The notes under the pieces are model-generated. The model did no database searches. It was given only the letters and a program-made list of their open reading frames with translations, and was not told the DNA's origin. The position numbers were made by a program, and so were the translations under genes. From Actinoplanes sp. SE50/110 (GTDB lineage Bacteria > Actinomycetota > Actinomycetes > Mycobacteriales > Micromonosporaceae): 64,000 nucleotides of DNA. Every line of letters starts with the position of its first letter. The stretch's first letter is position 1. The stretch covers positions 8,922,001 to 8,986,000 of the forward strand of contig NZ_LT827010.1 in assembly GCF_900119315.1 (NCBI RefSeq), read 5' to 3'. Below, one piece after another: positions 1 to 8,006 of the stretch.

Positions 1-79
1 GTGCGATTAGGGACCTCGGACCGCAGCGACACGCAACTGTTTCGGAGTAATCTCCCCCCATCGACTGACCATCATCAGA

Positions 80-1738
80 ATGGCGACGCCGACCCGTGAC
101 CAGAGTGAGCGCAACCATCCGGCCGCAGCGGCCGCGGTGTCGTGCACCCTTCGGCGGTGCGCGTTGCTGACGGTCCGGCATCTCGGGGCCGCGGCCCTGG
201 CCGGTTTCCTCGTGATGACGCCGGCGGCGGCGCCCGCCTTCGCCGCTGTGCGCCCGGCGGTGTTCGCCGCTCCGGTGCCCGGTGGCGGGTCGGGTGCCGG
301 CTCCGCGATCTCCCTGACGGTTTCCGGGCGTCCCGCGGCGGCCCGCTCGCTCGCGGCCTCGGCGGTTTCCGCGCGCTCCGCGGCGGTTCGGTCGCTCGCG
401 GTCCCGGCGGTTTCCGCGCGCTCCGCGGCGGTTCGGTCGCTCGCGGTCCCGGCGATTTCCGCGCGCTCCGCGGCGGCCCGGTCGCTCGCGGTCCCGGCGG
501 TTTCCCGGCGGGCGGTGACGAGGCGGCCGCTCGCGGAGCCCGGGTTCGCCGACGAGGTGGTCGAGGGCCGGCCGCTCGCCGAGCCGGGCACCGCCGTAGA
601 GGACACCGTCCGGGCCGACGAGTGGCAGCTGCAGACCCTCGACCTGCATGACGCGTGGACCTACGCCGACGGCTCCGGGGTCACCGTCGCGGTGATCGAC
701 TCCGGGGTCGACGCGCACCACCCCGACCTGGACGGCCAGGTGCTGCCCGGTCTCGACCTGGTCAACCCCAAGGACGACGGCGACACCGACCCGGTCGGTC
801 ACGGCACGACGGTGTCCGGCATCATCGCCGGCCGCAGCGACGACAACACCGGCGTGGTCGGCATCGCCCCCAAAGCCAAAATCCTGCCGGTACGCGTGCT
901 GGACGAGGCGAATCGCTACGACGACGCGCTGATCGTGGCGAAAGGTCTGCGCTGGGCGGTCGACCACGGCGCCCGGGTGGTGAACCTGTCGCTCGGCGGC
1001 AGCGCGAACAGCCCGGCTCTGGCCGCCGCCCTGGACTACGCGTTCGCCAAGGACGTCGTGGTGGTCGCCTGCACCGGCAACGTCAGCGCCACCTCGAGCG
1101 CCCACAGCGTCTGGTACCCGGCCCGCGAGCCCGGCGTCCTCGCGGTGGCCGGCATGGAACGCAACGGCACCGACCTCTGGTCGGGTTCGATCACCGGCCC
1201 GGAGACGGTGGTCACCGCACCCGCCACCGAGCTGGTCGGCGCCCGGCCCGGCGGATACTGGCGGGTCCAGGGCACCAGCTTCGCCGCCCCGATGGTCGCC
1301 GGCACCGCTGCCCTGATCCGCTCCCGCTGGCCCGACATGTCAGCCGGCGACGTGATCAACCGGATCATCCGCACCGCGAAGGACCGCGGCACCCCCGGCC
1401 GCGACGACGTGTTCGGTTTCGGCCTGATCGACCCCACCGGCGCGCTGACCGCGAGCGTGCCCAGCGTCCTGGGGAACCCGCTGGACACCACGCCGCCGGT
1501 CGGCGTCGGCCGCCTCGGCAGCGCGCCCGCCTCCGGCGAGGCGCAGTCCGCCCCCACCGACGACCCGTCGAGCCAGCCGCTGGCCGCCGCCCCCGGCACC
1601 AACGCCGGCGGCTGGGCCGCCAAGGCGACCGCCCAGCCGGCCCCGCACCGCGGCCGTTGGATCGCCATCAGCCTGTTCGCGCTCTCCACCGCGGTCGGCG
1701 CTCTCACCATCCGCCGCTTCGCACTCACCACCGGCTGA
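80..1738 (+). CDS. S8 serine protease, mycosin (type VII secretion-associated) type
   Basis: This is a subtilisin-family protease of 552 residues. The catalytic triad is visible: Asp in VAVIDSGVD, His in VGHGTTVSG, Ser in GTSFAAPMV, with the oxyanion Asn in ACTGN. A hydrophobic N-terminal segment ending near AAAPAFA looks like a signal peptide. A C-terminal membrane helix (about residues 527-547) is followed by a short basic tail. This layout, exported, anchored and with the active site outside, is that of mycosins, which serve type VII (ESX) secretion. No other ESX gene is in the window, so that link rests on family resemblance. Residues 81-155 are Ala/Ser/Arg repeats not usual for the family. 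The start is unsure: no Shine-Dalgarno sequence precedes the ATG, and an in-frame GTG lies at 137. Confidence 0.85.
   Translation: MATPTRDQSERNHPAAAAAVSCTLRRCALLTVRHLGAAALAGFLVMTPAAAPAFAAVRPAVFAAPVPGGGSGAGSAISLTVSGRPAAARSLAASAVSARSAAVRSLAVPAVSARSAAVRSLAVPAISARSAAARSLAVPAVSRRAVTRRPLAEPGFADEVVEGRPLAEPGTAVEDTVRADEWQLQTLDLHDAWTYADGSGVTVAVIDSGVDAHHPDLDGQVLPGLDLVNPKDDGDTDPVGHGTTVSGIIAGRSDDNTGVVGIAPKAKILPVRVLDEANRYDDALIVAKGLRWAVDHGARVVNLSLGGSANSPALAAALDYAFAKDVVVVACTGNVSATSSAHSVWYPAREPGVLAVAGMERNGTDLWSGSITGPETVVTAPATELVGARPGGYWRVQGTSFAAPMVAGTAALIRSRWPDMSAGDVINRIIRTAKDRGTPGRDDVFGFGLIDPTGALTASVPSVLGNPLDTTPPVGVGRLGSAPASGEAQSAPTDDPSSQPLAAAPGTNAGGWAAKATAQPAPHRGRWIAISLFALSTAVGALTIRRFALTTG
320..544 (+). repeat. 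45-bp tandem repeats inside the mycosin gene
   Basis: Five head-to-tail units of 45 bp (320, 365, 410, 455, 500). Units 2-4 are nearly identical, and the first and last are degenerate. Each encodes 15 residues of the type VSARSAAVRSLAVPA. The array keeps the reading frame and lies between the signal peptide and the catalytic domain. Confidence 0.9.
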
Positions 1739-2412
1739 GCTCCCGGCCGTCCCACCGGCCGCACCGGAGGCAGCCCACACCCGCTCGGGCAACGGCGGCA
1801 CCGCAAGCCCGAAGGAGCAGGGCGGCGGGCAGGGCGAGGGGCCGACCACGCGGGCGCCGAACACGGCACCACGGAGCGCGCGAACGGCGTTGAATGCAGC
1901 AAGCGCCTTAAGGACTCGGCGCGGAGCCGCAGCATGCGGGGCGCAGACGCGTGGTTGCGAGGCACACATCAGGGCGGCGGACCGTGTCGGCGGATTGCGG
2001 GCGCGAAAGCTGGCTCAGCGACAAGCTCGGTCCGACCTCGGCGCCCCACCGGGTACTCGACCCGGCGGCAGCCGGGCGGGCGACCAGCCGGCCGGGTTGG
2101 CAGGCGCCCGGCCTGAGCAGGCGAACGGGCAGAGGCGACCGGGCGACCGGGCAGGCGGGCAGACGGCCGGGCAGAGGCGACCGGGCAGGCGGCCAGGCGG
2201 GCGGGCAGACGGCCGGGCAGGCGGACAGACGGCCGGGCAGGCGGACAGACGGCCGGGCAGAGGCGACCGGGCAGGCGGCCAGGCGGGCGGGCAGACGGCC
2301 GGGCAGGCGGACAGACGGCCGGGCAGGCGGGCGGCGACGTGCGGGAGCGGTGCCGGGAAGGGTCTGGGCGCCGCGGGATGTGGCGGGCGGCAGGAGCGGG
2401 GACAGGACGGGG
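1739..2412. other. Intergenic stretch, convergent gene ends
   Basis: This is 674 bp between the mycosin stop and the marP stop, which face each other. Several long reading frames cross it, but they have repeat-driven Arg/Gly/Ala composition and no credible start. The only structure I see is the tandem repeat array in its second half. Confidence 0.6.
2128..2337. repeat. G-rich tandem repeat array
   Basis: Nested repeats made of the words GGGCAGGCGG, GACGGCCGGGCAG and AGAGGCGACCGGGC. A 20-bp unit occurs twice in a row at 2221-2260. A larger block starting at 2173 is repeated at 2259 (period 86 bp). A related copy of the AGAGGCGACC word is at 2131. Confidence 0.85.
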
Positions 2413-3591
2413 TCAGGCGCACCCGCCGGTTTTGACGCCCTCGGTGCTTTCCAGGCCGAGTTTGGCTATGGGGGCGGCTTCGGCGGCGGTCAGGGCGAAG
2501 CCCACGTTCTTGTCGTCGGCGGCCGCGGCGAAGATGATGCCGAGGACCCGGCCGTCCGGGGAGATCAGGGGGCCGCCCGAGTTGCCGCTGCGGACCAGGG
2601 ACTTGATGGTGTAGATCTCGCGGGTCACGTCGCCGGACTCGTAGATGTCGGGGCCGGTGATGTCGCCGACGTCGCGGACCCGGGCGGACTGGGCGTTGTA
2701 CGGGCCGTCCTGCGGGTAGCCCAGGACGATCGCGGAGGCACCGGAGCCGGCCTTCTTGCTGACGAACGGCATGACCGGGGCCTTCAGACCGGGGACCCGG
2801 ATCACCGCCAGGTCGCGTTTCGGGTCGTAGACGACCACGGTGCCGGTCAGCTGGCCGCGGGCGGTCTCGACGACCACGTCGCGGGTGCCGGCGACCACGT
2901 GGGCGTTGGTCATCACCCGCTCGTCGGCGTAGACGAAACCGGTGCCCTCGATGCGGCGCGAGCAACTCGGGGCGGCGCCGAGAACCTTCAGGACCGACTG
3001 CTTCGAGCTCTGGACGATCTTCGAATTCTTCAGCGCCGGGTCGGGCTCGGCGACCTCCTTGGCCTGGGTGCGGGCCAGGCCACCGAAGACGTCCGGGAAG
3101 CCGTTGGTGTCCAGCGTCTCGCGCAGCGCCGAAGAGAGCGCCTGGGCCTGCTCGGGCATCAGACCGTTGATGCCGCCGAGGATGGCGCTGCTGCGGACCG
3201 CCCTGTTCAGCGCCGGGAACGGGGTGGAACCCATCGGCACGGCCACCAGCCAGGCGGCCATCAGCACGGCGACCACCGAGACCACCGCGCCGCCGGCGTC
3301 GTCCAGATGCTGCAGCGGGCGGTTGAAGATCGCCTTGCGCAGGCTGGTGCCGAGCCAGCCCGCCAGGGTCTGCCCGAGCACGGCCAGGGCCAGGATCACC
3401 GCGAGCGCCACGATCATGCGGACCGTGCCGTCAGCGAACTGCTTGGCCAGCAGCGGGCCCAGCTGGAGGCCGATCAGCACGCCGCTGAAGAAGCCGCCGA
3501 GGGAGAGCGCCCCGATCACGAATCCCTGGCGATAGCCGCTGATCGCGAACAGCAGCATCAGCACGATCAGGATGACATCGACCACGGGCAC
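2413..3591 (-). CDS. marP: MarP-family membrane serine protease (CvpA domain plus trypsin-like domain)
   Basis: 392 residues. The first ~165 residues carry four hydrophobic segments in the style of CvpA/colicin V production proteins. The rest is a trypsin-like periplasmic protease with His in TNAHVVAGT, Asp in KRDLAVIRV and Ser in SGNSGGPL. M. tuberculosis MarP (Rv3671c) has this architecture and is needed for acid and oxidative stress survival. The upstream genes (NUDIX, thioredoxin-like, nth) are also those of the mycobacterial locus, which supports orthology. A TATGTT box 6 bases before the GTG start suggests the gene has its own leaderless promoter in the 27-bp gap after the NUDIX gene. 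Confidence 0.9.
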   Translation of the reverse strand: MPVVDVILIVLMLLFAISGYRQGFVIGALSLGGFFSGVLIGLQLGPLLAKQFADGTVRMIVALAVILALAVLGQTLAGWLGTSLRKAIFNRPLQHLDDAGGAVVSVVAVLMAAWLVAVPMGSTPFPALNRAVRSSAILGGINGLMPEQAQALSSALRETLDTNGFPDVFGGLARTQAKEVAEPDPALKNSKIVQSSKQSVLKVLGAAPSCSRRIEGTGFVYADERVMTNAHVVAGTRDVVVETARGQLTGTVVVYDPKRDLAVIRVPGLKAPVMPFVSKKAGSGASAIVLGYPQDGPYNAQSARVRDVGDITGPDIYESGDVTREIYTIKSLVRSGNSGGPLISPDGRVLGIIFAAAADDKNVGFALTAAEAAPIAKLGLESTEGVKTGGCA

Positions 3592-3597
3592 TCACTC

Positions 3598-3603
3598 AAC
3601 ATA
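3598..3603 (-). promoter_or_regulatory. -10 box of marP (leaderless)
   Basis: TATGTT on the minus strand, ending 6 bases before the GTG start of marP. No Shine-Dalgarno sequence lies between them. Confidence 0.55.
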
Positions 3604-3618
3604 GAAGTCACGCGCACG

Positions 3619-4329
3619 TCACGGCACCACCTCATCGGGTGCGCCGCCACGCGCGGCCGGCACCGGGGCCGCGGCGTCCGGCAGTTCCACGATCCGACCC
3701 GGCTCCCACGGCTGCGCCCAGCCCGCCATGTCCAGCAAAACCGAGATCACCCCCGCAGTGAAACCCCAGACGAGCAGTCCGCGGACCTGGAAGGCGGGCC
3801 CGATCCAACCACTCGGATGTCGCACCCGGATACGGTTCGCGGGGTCCGCCAGTTCACTGATCGGCAGCCGGGCGACGTGGTCAACCTCTTCAGGCTGCCG
3901 GGACAGCACCGGATGTGGCCGGCGCCACCAGGCCAGCACCGGGGTGACCGAGAACCGGCTGACCGGGATCCACAGCTCCGGGAGCAGGGCCAGCGCCGTG
4001 GCGCTGGCCGGGTCGAGGCCGACCTCCTCGTTCGCCTCGCGCAGCGCGGTGGCGACCGCGTCGGCGTCGGACGGGTCGGTGGCGCCGCCCGGGAACGCCG
4101 GCTGCCCGGCGTGGTTCCGCATGCTCGCGGCCCGCTGCAGGATCAGCAGGTCGGGACCGGACTCGCCGGCGCCGAGCAGGACCAGCACGGCACTGGACCG
4201 GCCACCGGACCCGGACGGGCGGCGCAGCGTGCTGAAATCCTCGGCGCGGATCTCGGAGACCCGGGTGAGCAGCGGCTCGAACCACTCCGGCAGGTCGTCC
4301 GGCCGGTCCAGCAGCTCGCCCCGGCTCAT
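3619..4329 (-). CDS. NUDIX hydrolase, CoA pyrophosphatase type
   Basis: 236 residues. A Nudix box of the NudL/CoA-pyrophosphatase subtype is visible: FPGGATDPSDADAVATALRE followed by ANEEVGLD. It has the extra spacing and the Asp residues found in that subfamily, whose members hydrolyse CoA and its esters to 4'-phosphopantetheine and 3',5'-ADP. Substrate here is inferred from the subfamily. The ATG start overlaps the stop of the upstream thioredoxin gene as ATGA (4326-4329), so translation is probably coupled. A longer reading frame upstream is only the shadow of that gene. The Rv3672c position in mycobacteria holds the same kind of gene. Confidence 0.85.
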   Translation of the reverse strand: MSRGELLDRPDDLPEWFEPLLTRVSEIRAEDFSTLRRPSGSGGRSSAVLVLLGAGESGPDLLILQRAASMRNHAGQPAFPGGATDPSDADAVATALREANEEVGLDPASATALALLPELWIPVSRFSVTPVLAWWRRPHPVLSRQPEEVDHVARLPISELADPANRIRVRHPSGWIGPAFQVRGLLVWGFTAGVISVLLDMAGWAQPWEPGRIVELPDAAAPVPAARGGAPDEVVP

Positions 4330-4856
4330 AGTGTCACCGTGACCCCGGCGTGCTTGGCCACCTGCTCGGTCAGGGCGGGCGCGTCCATGGCGTACCGGTA
4401 AATGAAGATCTTGCCGGTGGCGTCGACGAAGATGGTGCTGGGCAGGCTGATCACGCCGAGCTGGGCGACGAGTTTGCGGTCCGGGTCGAACAGCGTGGGC
4501 ATGCTGACGCCGTGGTCGGTGCCGAACGAGATCGCCGCGGCCCGGGTGTCGCCGGTGTCGACGCCGAGCACGGTGAGCTTGCCGGTGTCCGCAAGTTTTT
4601 GGATGACCGGCAGCTCCGCGCGGCACGGGCCGCAGTAGGAGCCCCAGATGTTGAGGACGGCGGGCCCGCGCAGGTCGGCGAGACGCACCGGGCTGTCGCC
4701 GGTCAGGCAGTCGAGCGTGATGTCGGGCAGGGTGCTGCCGCCGGTGGCCGGCGCGCAGGCGGCGAACGGCGACGGGGCCTGCGACTCCTTCACCGCGGCG
4801 GCCGTGCACCCGCTGAGCAGCAGCGCCGCGATCGCGACCGGCGCCAGAAGCCTCAC
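4326..4856 (-). CDS. TlpA/ResA-like thioredoxin-fold lipoprotein
   Basis: 176 residues. An N-terminal hydrophobic stretch ends in the lipobox LLSGC, so the mature protein should be lipid-anchored outside the membrane. The thioredoxin-fold active site is WGSYCGPCRAE (CxxC with Gly-Pro). The cis-Pro is probably in SLPSTIFVD. Such proteins reduce or isomerise disulfides in exported proteins. The GTG start overlaps the nth stop as GTGA (4853-4856), and its own stop overlaps the NUDIX start. The gene is therefore the middle of a tightly coupled operon matching Rv3674c-Rv3672c. Confidence 0.88.
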   Translation of the reverse strand: MRLLAPVAIAALLLSGCTAAAVKESQAPSPFAACAPATGGSTLPDITLDCLTGDSPVRLADLRGPAVLNIWGSYCGPCRAELPVIQKLADTGKLTVLGVDTGDTRAAAISFGTDHGVSMPTLFDPDRKLVAQLGVISLPSTIFVDATGKIFIYRYAMDAPALTEQVAKHAGVTVTL

Positions 4857-5698
4857 AACGCCTCCGAGTCGGGCTCGACGGCGGCACCCACCGGCACGAG
4901 GTCCGGGTCGACACCGGCCGCCACCGCCAGGTCGCGCGCCCGCGGGCCCTTCAGCAGTTTCGCCGCCGGCGCGGCCTCGGTCGGCCCCAGACCGTAGGAC
5001 GGGCAGGAAGCCGCCAGTGTGCAAGCCCCACAGGCCGGCTTGCGCGCGTGACAGACCCGCCGCCCGTGAAAGATCACCCGGTGCGACAGCATCGTCCAGT
5101 CGCGTTTCTCGATCAGCTCCGCGACCAGGAATTCGATCTTGACCGGGTCCTCTTCGTCGACCCACCCGAACCGGTTGGTGAGCCGCCGGAAGTGGGTGTC
5201 CACGGTGATCCCGGGAACGTCGAACGCGTTGCCCAGGATCACGTTGGCCGTCTTGCGCCCGATGCCCGGCAGTTTCACCAGCTCGTCGAGTTTCCGCGGC
5301 AGCTCCCCGCCGTGCGTGGCGAGCAGCTCCTCCCCGAGGCTGATCAGCGAGTTGGTCTTGGCCCGGAAGAAGCCGGTCGGCCGGAGGATCGTCTCCATCT
5401 CGGCCCGGTCGGCGCCGGCATAGTCGGCAGCTGTCCGATATTTCTGGAAAAGAAGCGGGGTGACCTGATTGACCCGCACGTCGGTGGTCTGCGCCGACAG
5501 GATGGTGGCGACCGCCAGTTGGAGCGGCGTGGTGAAGTCGAGCTCGCAGTGCGCGTCGGGGTGGGTGTCGGCGAGCACCCGGGCCATCCTGTGGGCCCGG
5601 CGTTTGCGCCCGATCGGCGTCTCCCCGGCGAAGCGTTTCGTCGACCGCGCCAGCACGGCCGTCCCGGGGTCGGCGGGCGCGGGACGGGGTCGGGTCAC
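4853..5698 (-). CDS. nth: Endonuclease III (base-excision repair DNA glycosylase/AP lyase)
   Basis: 281 residues. The helix-hairpin-helix LPGIGRKTANVIL carries the catalytic Lys, and the catalytic Asp is in TVDTHF. The C-terminal [4Fe-4S] cluster ligands follow the exact pattern C-x6-C-x2-C-x5-C (CHARKPACGACTLAASC). It removes oxidised pyrimidines and nicks the resulting abasic site. The protein has about 40 more N-terminal residues than E. coli Nth if the GTG at 5698 is used. A later start is possible but would cut close to the first helix. Its C-terminal tail of about 40 residues after the cluster is also an extension. It heads the nth-thioredoxin-NUDIX operon. Confidence 0.93.
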   Translation of the reverse strand: MTRPRPAPADPGTAVLARSTKRFAGETPIGRKRRAHRMARVLADTHPDAHCELDFTTPLQLAVATILSAQTTDVRVNQVTPLLFQKYRTAADYAGADRAEMETILRPTGFFRAKTNSLISLGEELLATHGGELPRKLDELVKLPGIGRKTANVILGNAFDVPGITVDTHFRRLTNRFGWVDEEDPVKIEFLVAELIEKRDWTMLSHRVIFHGRRVCHARKPACGACTLAASCPSYGLGPTEAAPAAKLLKGPRARDLAVAAGVDPDLVPVGAAVEPDSEAL

Positions 5699-5733
5699 CG
5701 ATACAGAGTACGTCGCCCCGCCCGCACCATCGG

Positions 5734-6912
5734 TCACGCGGACGGCTTGATCGTCCCGTCGCCGCCGATCGTCGCTCCGGTCGTCGGGAAGTCGGTCGCG
5801 GTCAGCTGGGTGATCAGCCGGCGGCCGTGTTCCGCGGTGGCGTCCCGGGTGGGCAGGCCGTCGGCGTTGAGACAGGTGGAGAGGAAGGTGCCGCCGGCGT
5901 ACGACCCGTCGGCGTTGAGCGTCACGCGCAGGATCCCGGCGTACTTCAGGATCCCGTCCTTGGAGAGCGTGTGCCCGCCGCCGGCGAAGTTGCCGAGGCT
6001 GTAGGCGATGAGTTTGCCTTTGTAGAACTCCATGCCCCGAACCACGTGCGGGCCGTGCCCGATCACCAGGTCGGCGCCCGCGTCGATCATCGCGTGACTG
6101 AACCTGATCGGGTCGCCGCGGTTCTCGCCGAAGTAGATCTCGCTGCCCGGTTTGACGTGGTTCATTGCCGGGCCCTCGGCGCCCATGTGCGCCTGCACCA
6201 CGACCAGGTCGGCCTGGCTGCGGGCCTTGGCGACCAGGCTGCGGGCGTGGGTCAGGTCGGTCAGATTGTTGACACCGGCGTACGGCGCGAAGCCGACGAC
6301 CGCGACCTTGAGGCCTTTGACCGGGACCACGGTGATCTGGTCCTGCGCGCCGGTGTACCTGAGGCCGGCGCCGTCGAGTGCCTGGAAGGTGTTCCGGTTG
6401 CCGGTCGGGCCGAAGTCCTTGGCGTGGTTGTTCGCCGTGTTGAGCAGCTGGAATCCGCCGGCCTTGAGCACCTGGGCGTAGGACGGCGGGGACCGGAACG
6501 CGAAGCAGTTGGCCCGGGCCGGGGTGCCGCACTTGGAGGTGCCGGTGTCCTCGGTGAGCGGCTGTTCCAGGTTGCCCATCACCAGGTCGGCGGCGAGGCT
6601 GCGGCGTACCGGGTCGAAGAATCCCTTGCCGTTGTTCGGCGGCAGGCCGCCCGGCGCGTTGGCCATCATGATGTCGCCGGTGGCCGAGAAGGTGACCGCG
6701 GTGGCGGCTGCCGCCGCGCGGGTCGATTCGGTCCGGGCAGCCGCGGCCCTGGTCGGCGCCGGCGACTGCCAGCTCGCGTCGGCCTCGGTCCCCCGGTTGA
6801 CCAGCGCATACCCGCCGATGGCGGCGCCGGCCACGACAACGCCGACCAGGGTTATATAGAGGGCATATCGCCCAGATCCGCTGTCGCGGTGGGTCGGGGG
6901 GTGCGAATTCAT
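5734..6912 (-). CDS. CapA-family metallophosphatase-like membrane protein
   Basis: 392 residues. One membrane helix near residues 18-38 is followed by an Ala/Thr-rich linker and a PGA_cap (CapA/PgsA) domain with SATGDIMMA, NTANNHAKDFG, VQAHMGAE and GHGPHVVRG. These are the metal-site motifs of this calcineurin-like fold. CapA proteins are named for poly-gamma-glutamate capsule work in Bacillus, but no capBC partner is present here, so the true substrate is unknown. The ATG at 6912 is chosen because a TATCGT box lies 8 bases upstream, which points to a leaderless start. The frame could extend 28 residues further, without support. Confidence 0.82.
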   Translation of the reverse strand: MNSHPPTHRDSGSGRYALYITLVGVVVAGAAIGGYALVNRGTEADASWQSPAPTRAAAARTESTRAAAAATAVTFSATGDIMMANAPGGLPPNNGKGFFDPVRRSLAADLVMGNLEQPLTEDTGTSKCGTPARANCFAFRSPPSYAQVLKAGGFQLLNTANNHAKDFGPTGNRNTFQALDGAGLRYTGAQDQITVVPVKGLKVAVVGFAPYAGVNNLTDLTHARSLVAKARSQADLVVVQAHMGAEGPAMNHVKPGSEIYFGENRGDPIRFSHAMIDAGADLVIGHGPHVVRGMEFYKGKLIAYSLGNFAGGGHTLSKDGILKYAGILRVTLNADGSYAGGTFLSTCLNADGLPTRDATAEHGRRLITQLTATDFPTTGATIGGDGTIKPSA

Positions 6913-6920
6913 CGACCGGG

Positions 6921-6926
6921 ACGATA
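6921..6926 (-). promoter_or_regulatory. -10 box of the CapA-like gene (leaderless)
   Basis: TATCGT on the minus strand, 8 bases before the ATG at 6912. Confidence 0.5.
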
Positions 6927-7073
6927 CCGTCGGCCTGCAAGCGGAAGCGACCGACGAAAGTGCCGTCCGATTCTGCCCGTCCCGTCGAATTGTCACCGAC
7001 GGTTAAGGCAAACTTGGTTACCGCCCAGTATCTGGATCAAGGGGTGGCCGCCCGTTTCCCGCCCGCGTGCGCC

Positions 7074-7079
7074 TAGACT
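7074..7079 (+). promoter_or_regulatory. Candidate -10 box of crp
   Basis: TAGACT, 38 bases before the crp ATG. A Shine-Dalgarno GGAGG at 7106-7110 shows that this gene has a real leader, unlike many neighbours. Confidence 0.45.
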
Positions 7080-7117
7080 GATCGAGCGCAGACGTTGCGC
7101 GTTTCGGAGGTGCGGCG

Positions 7118-7795
7118 ATGGATGAGGTACTGGCGCGCAGCGGGATCTTCCAGGGCGTTGACCCGGAAGCCGCCGAGGCGCTCGCCAAGGAGATGGACAC
7201 GATCGAAGTCCGCAAGGGCGACGTGGTCTTCAACGAGGGCGAGGCCGGCGACAGCCTGTATATCGTTCTGTCCGGGAAGATCAAGCTCGGTCGACGAGCG
7301 GCGGACGGACGACAGAACCTCGTCTCCATCATGGGACCGTCCGACATGCTGGGCGAGCTGTCCCTCTTCGACCCGGGCCCGCGCACCGCGACGGCCACCG
7401 CGGTGACCGACAGCCGGCTCGCCCGGCTGAAGAAGTCGTCGCTGCGCCCGTGGCTGAACAACCGGCCGGAGATCGCCGAGCAGCTGCTCCGCGTGCTGGC
7501 CCGGCGCCTGCGGCGGACCAACGACGCGCTGGCCGACCTGATCTTCACCGACGTGCCCGGCCGGGTGGCGAAAAACCTGCTGCAGATGGCCGGCCGGTTC
7601 GGCACCCGGGACGGTGGTGTGCTGCGCGTCACGCACGACCTCACCCAGGAGGAGCTGGCCCAGCTCGTCGGCGCGTCCCGCGAGACGGTGAACAAGGCGC
7701 TGGCCGACTTCGCCTCCCGCGCGTGGCTCCGGCTGGACGGCAAGAGCGTCATCATCCTCGATCCGGAGCGTCTCGCCCGGCGCGCCCGGGTCTGA
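7118..7795 (+). CDS. crp: CRP/FNR-family transcription factor (Crp/GlxR type)
   Basis: 225 residues. The cyclic-nucleotide domain (about 8-120) has the phosphate-binding cassette GELSLFDPGPRTATATAV with the Arg-Thr pair that contacts cAMP. It is followed by the dimer helix and a winged helix-turn-helix (about 150-215; TQEELAQLVGASRETVNKAL). It closely resembles mycobacterial Crp (Rv3676) and corynebacterial GlxR, global cAMP-responsive regulators. A class III cyclase-domain gene lies 5 kb downstream and could feed the same signal; that link is inference. The ATG has the Shine-Dalgarno GGAGG 7 bases upstream, and an intrinsic terminator follows the stop. Confidence 0.93.
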   Translation: MDEVLARSGIFQGVDPEAAEALAKEMDTIEVRKGDVVFNEGEAGDSLYIVLSGKIKLGRRAADGRQNLVSIMGPSDMLGELSLFDPGPRTATATAVTDSRLARLKKSSLRPWLNNRPEIAEQLLRVLARRLRRTNDALADLIFTDVPGRVAKNLLQMAGRFGTRDGGVLRVTHDLTQEELAQLVGASRETVNKALADFASRAWLRLDGKSVIILDPERLARRARV

Positions 7796-7815
7796 CCTTC
7801 CCCGCTTCACGTCAT

Positions 7816-7841
7816 AGGGGCTGTCCTGCCGGGCAGCCCCT
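7816..7841 (+). terminator. Terminator hairpin after crp
   Basis: AGGGGCTG pairs perfectly with CAGCCCCT across a 10-base loop, 20 bases after the crp stop. No T-run follows. Confidence 0.6.
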
Positions 7842-8006
7842 CAAACGTGCTTGATCCACTCTTCCCGGTGACCGTGGCTCGCCAGCCCGGTCCGTGTCGC
7901 GCCCGCACGGCCACTCGTTACGGAGGTGGCCGAGAGGCACCGGCGGGACACGGAAGGGCGCGGCATTGGACGCAGGTAGGCGAGTAGCGGGCATCGGGGT
8001 GTCGGC

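Noticed and set aside
1890..4401. Long plus-strand open frames through the repeat array and opposite marP/NUDIX
   Set aside because: They are produced by the G-rich repeats and by the codon bias of the minus-strand genes. Composition is Arg/Gly/Asp-rich with no start signal or recognisable domain.
5734..6912. Poly-gamma-glutamate capsule synthesis from the CapA-like gene
   Set aside because: No capB, capC or related genes in the window; CapA-fold proteins are common in actinobacteria without capsules.
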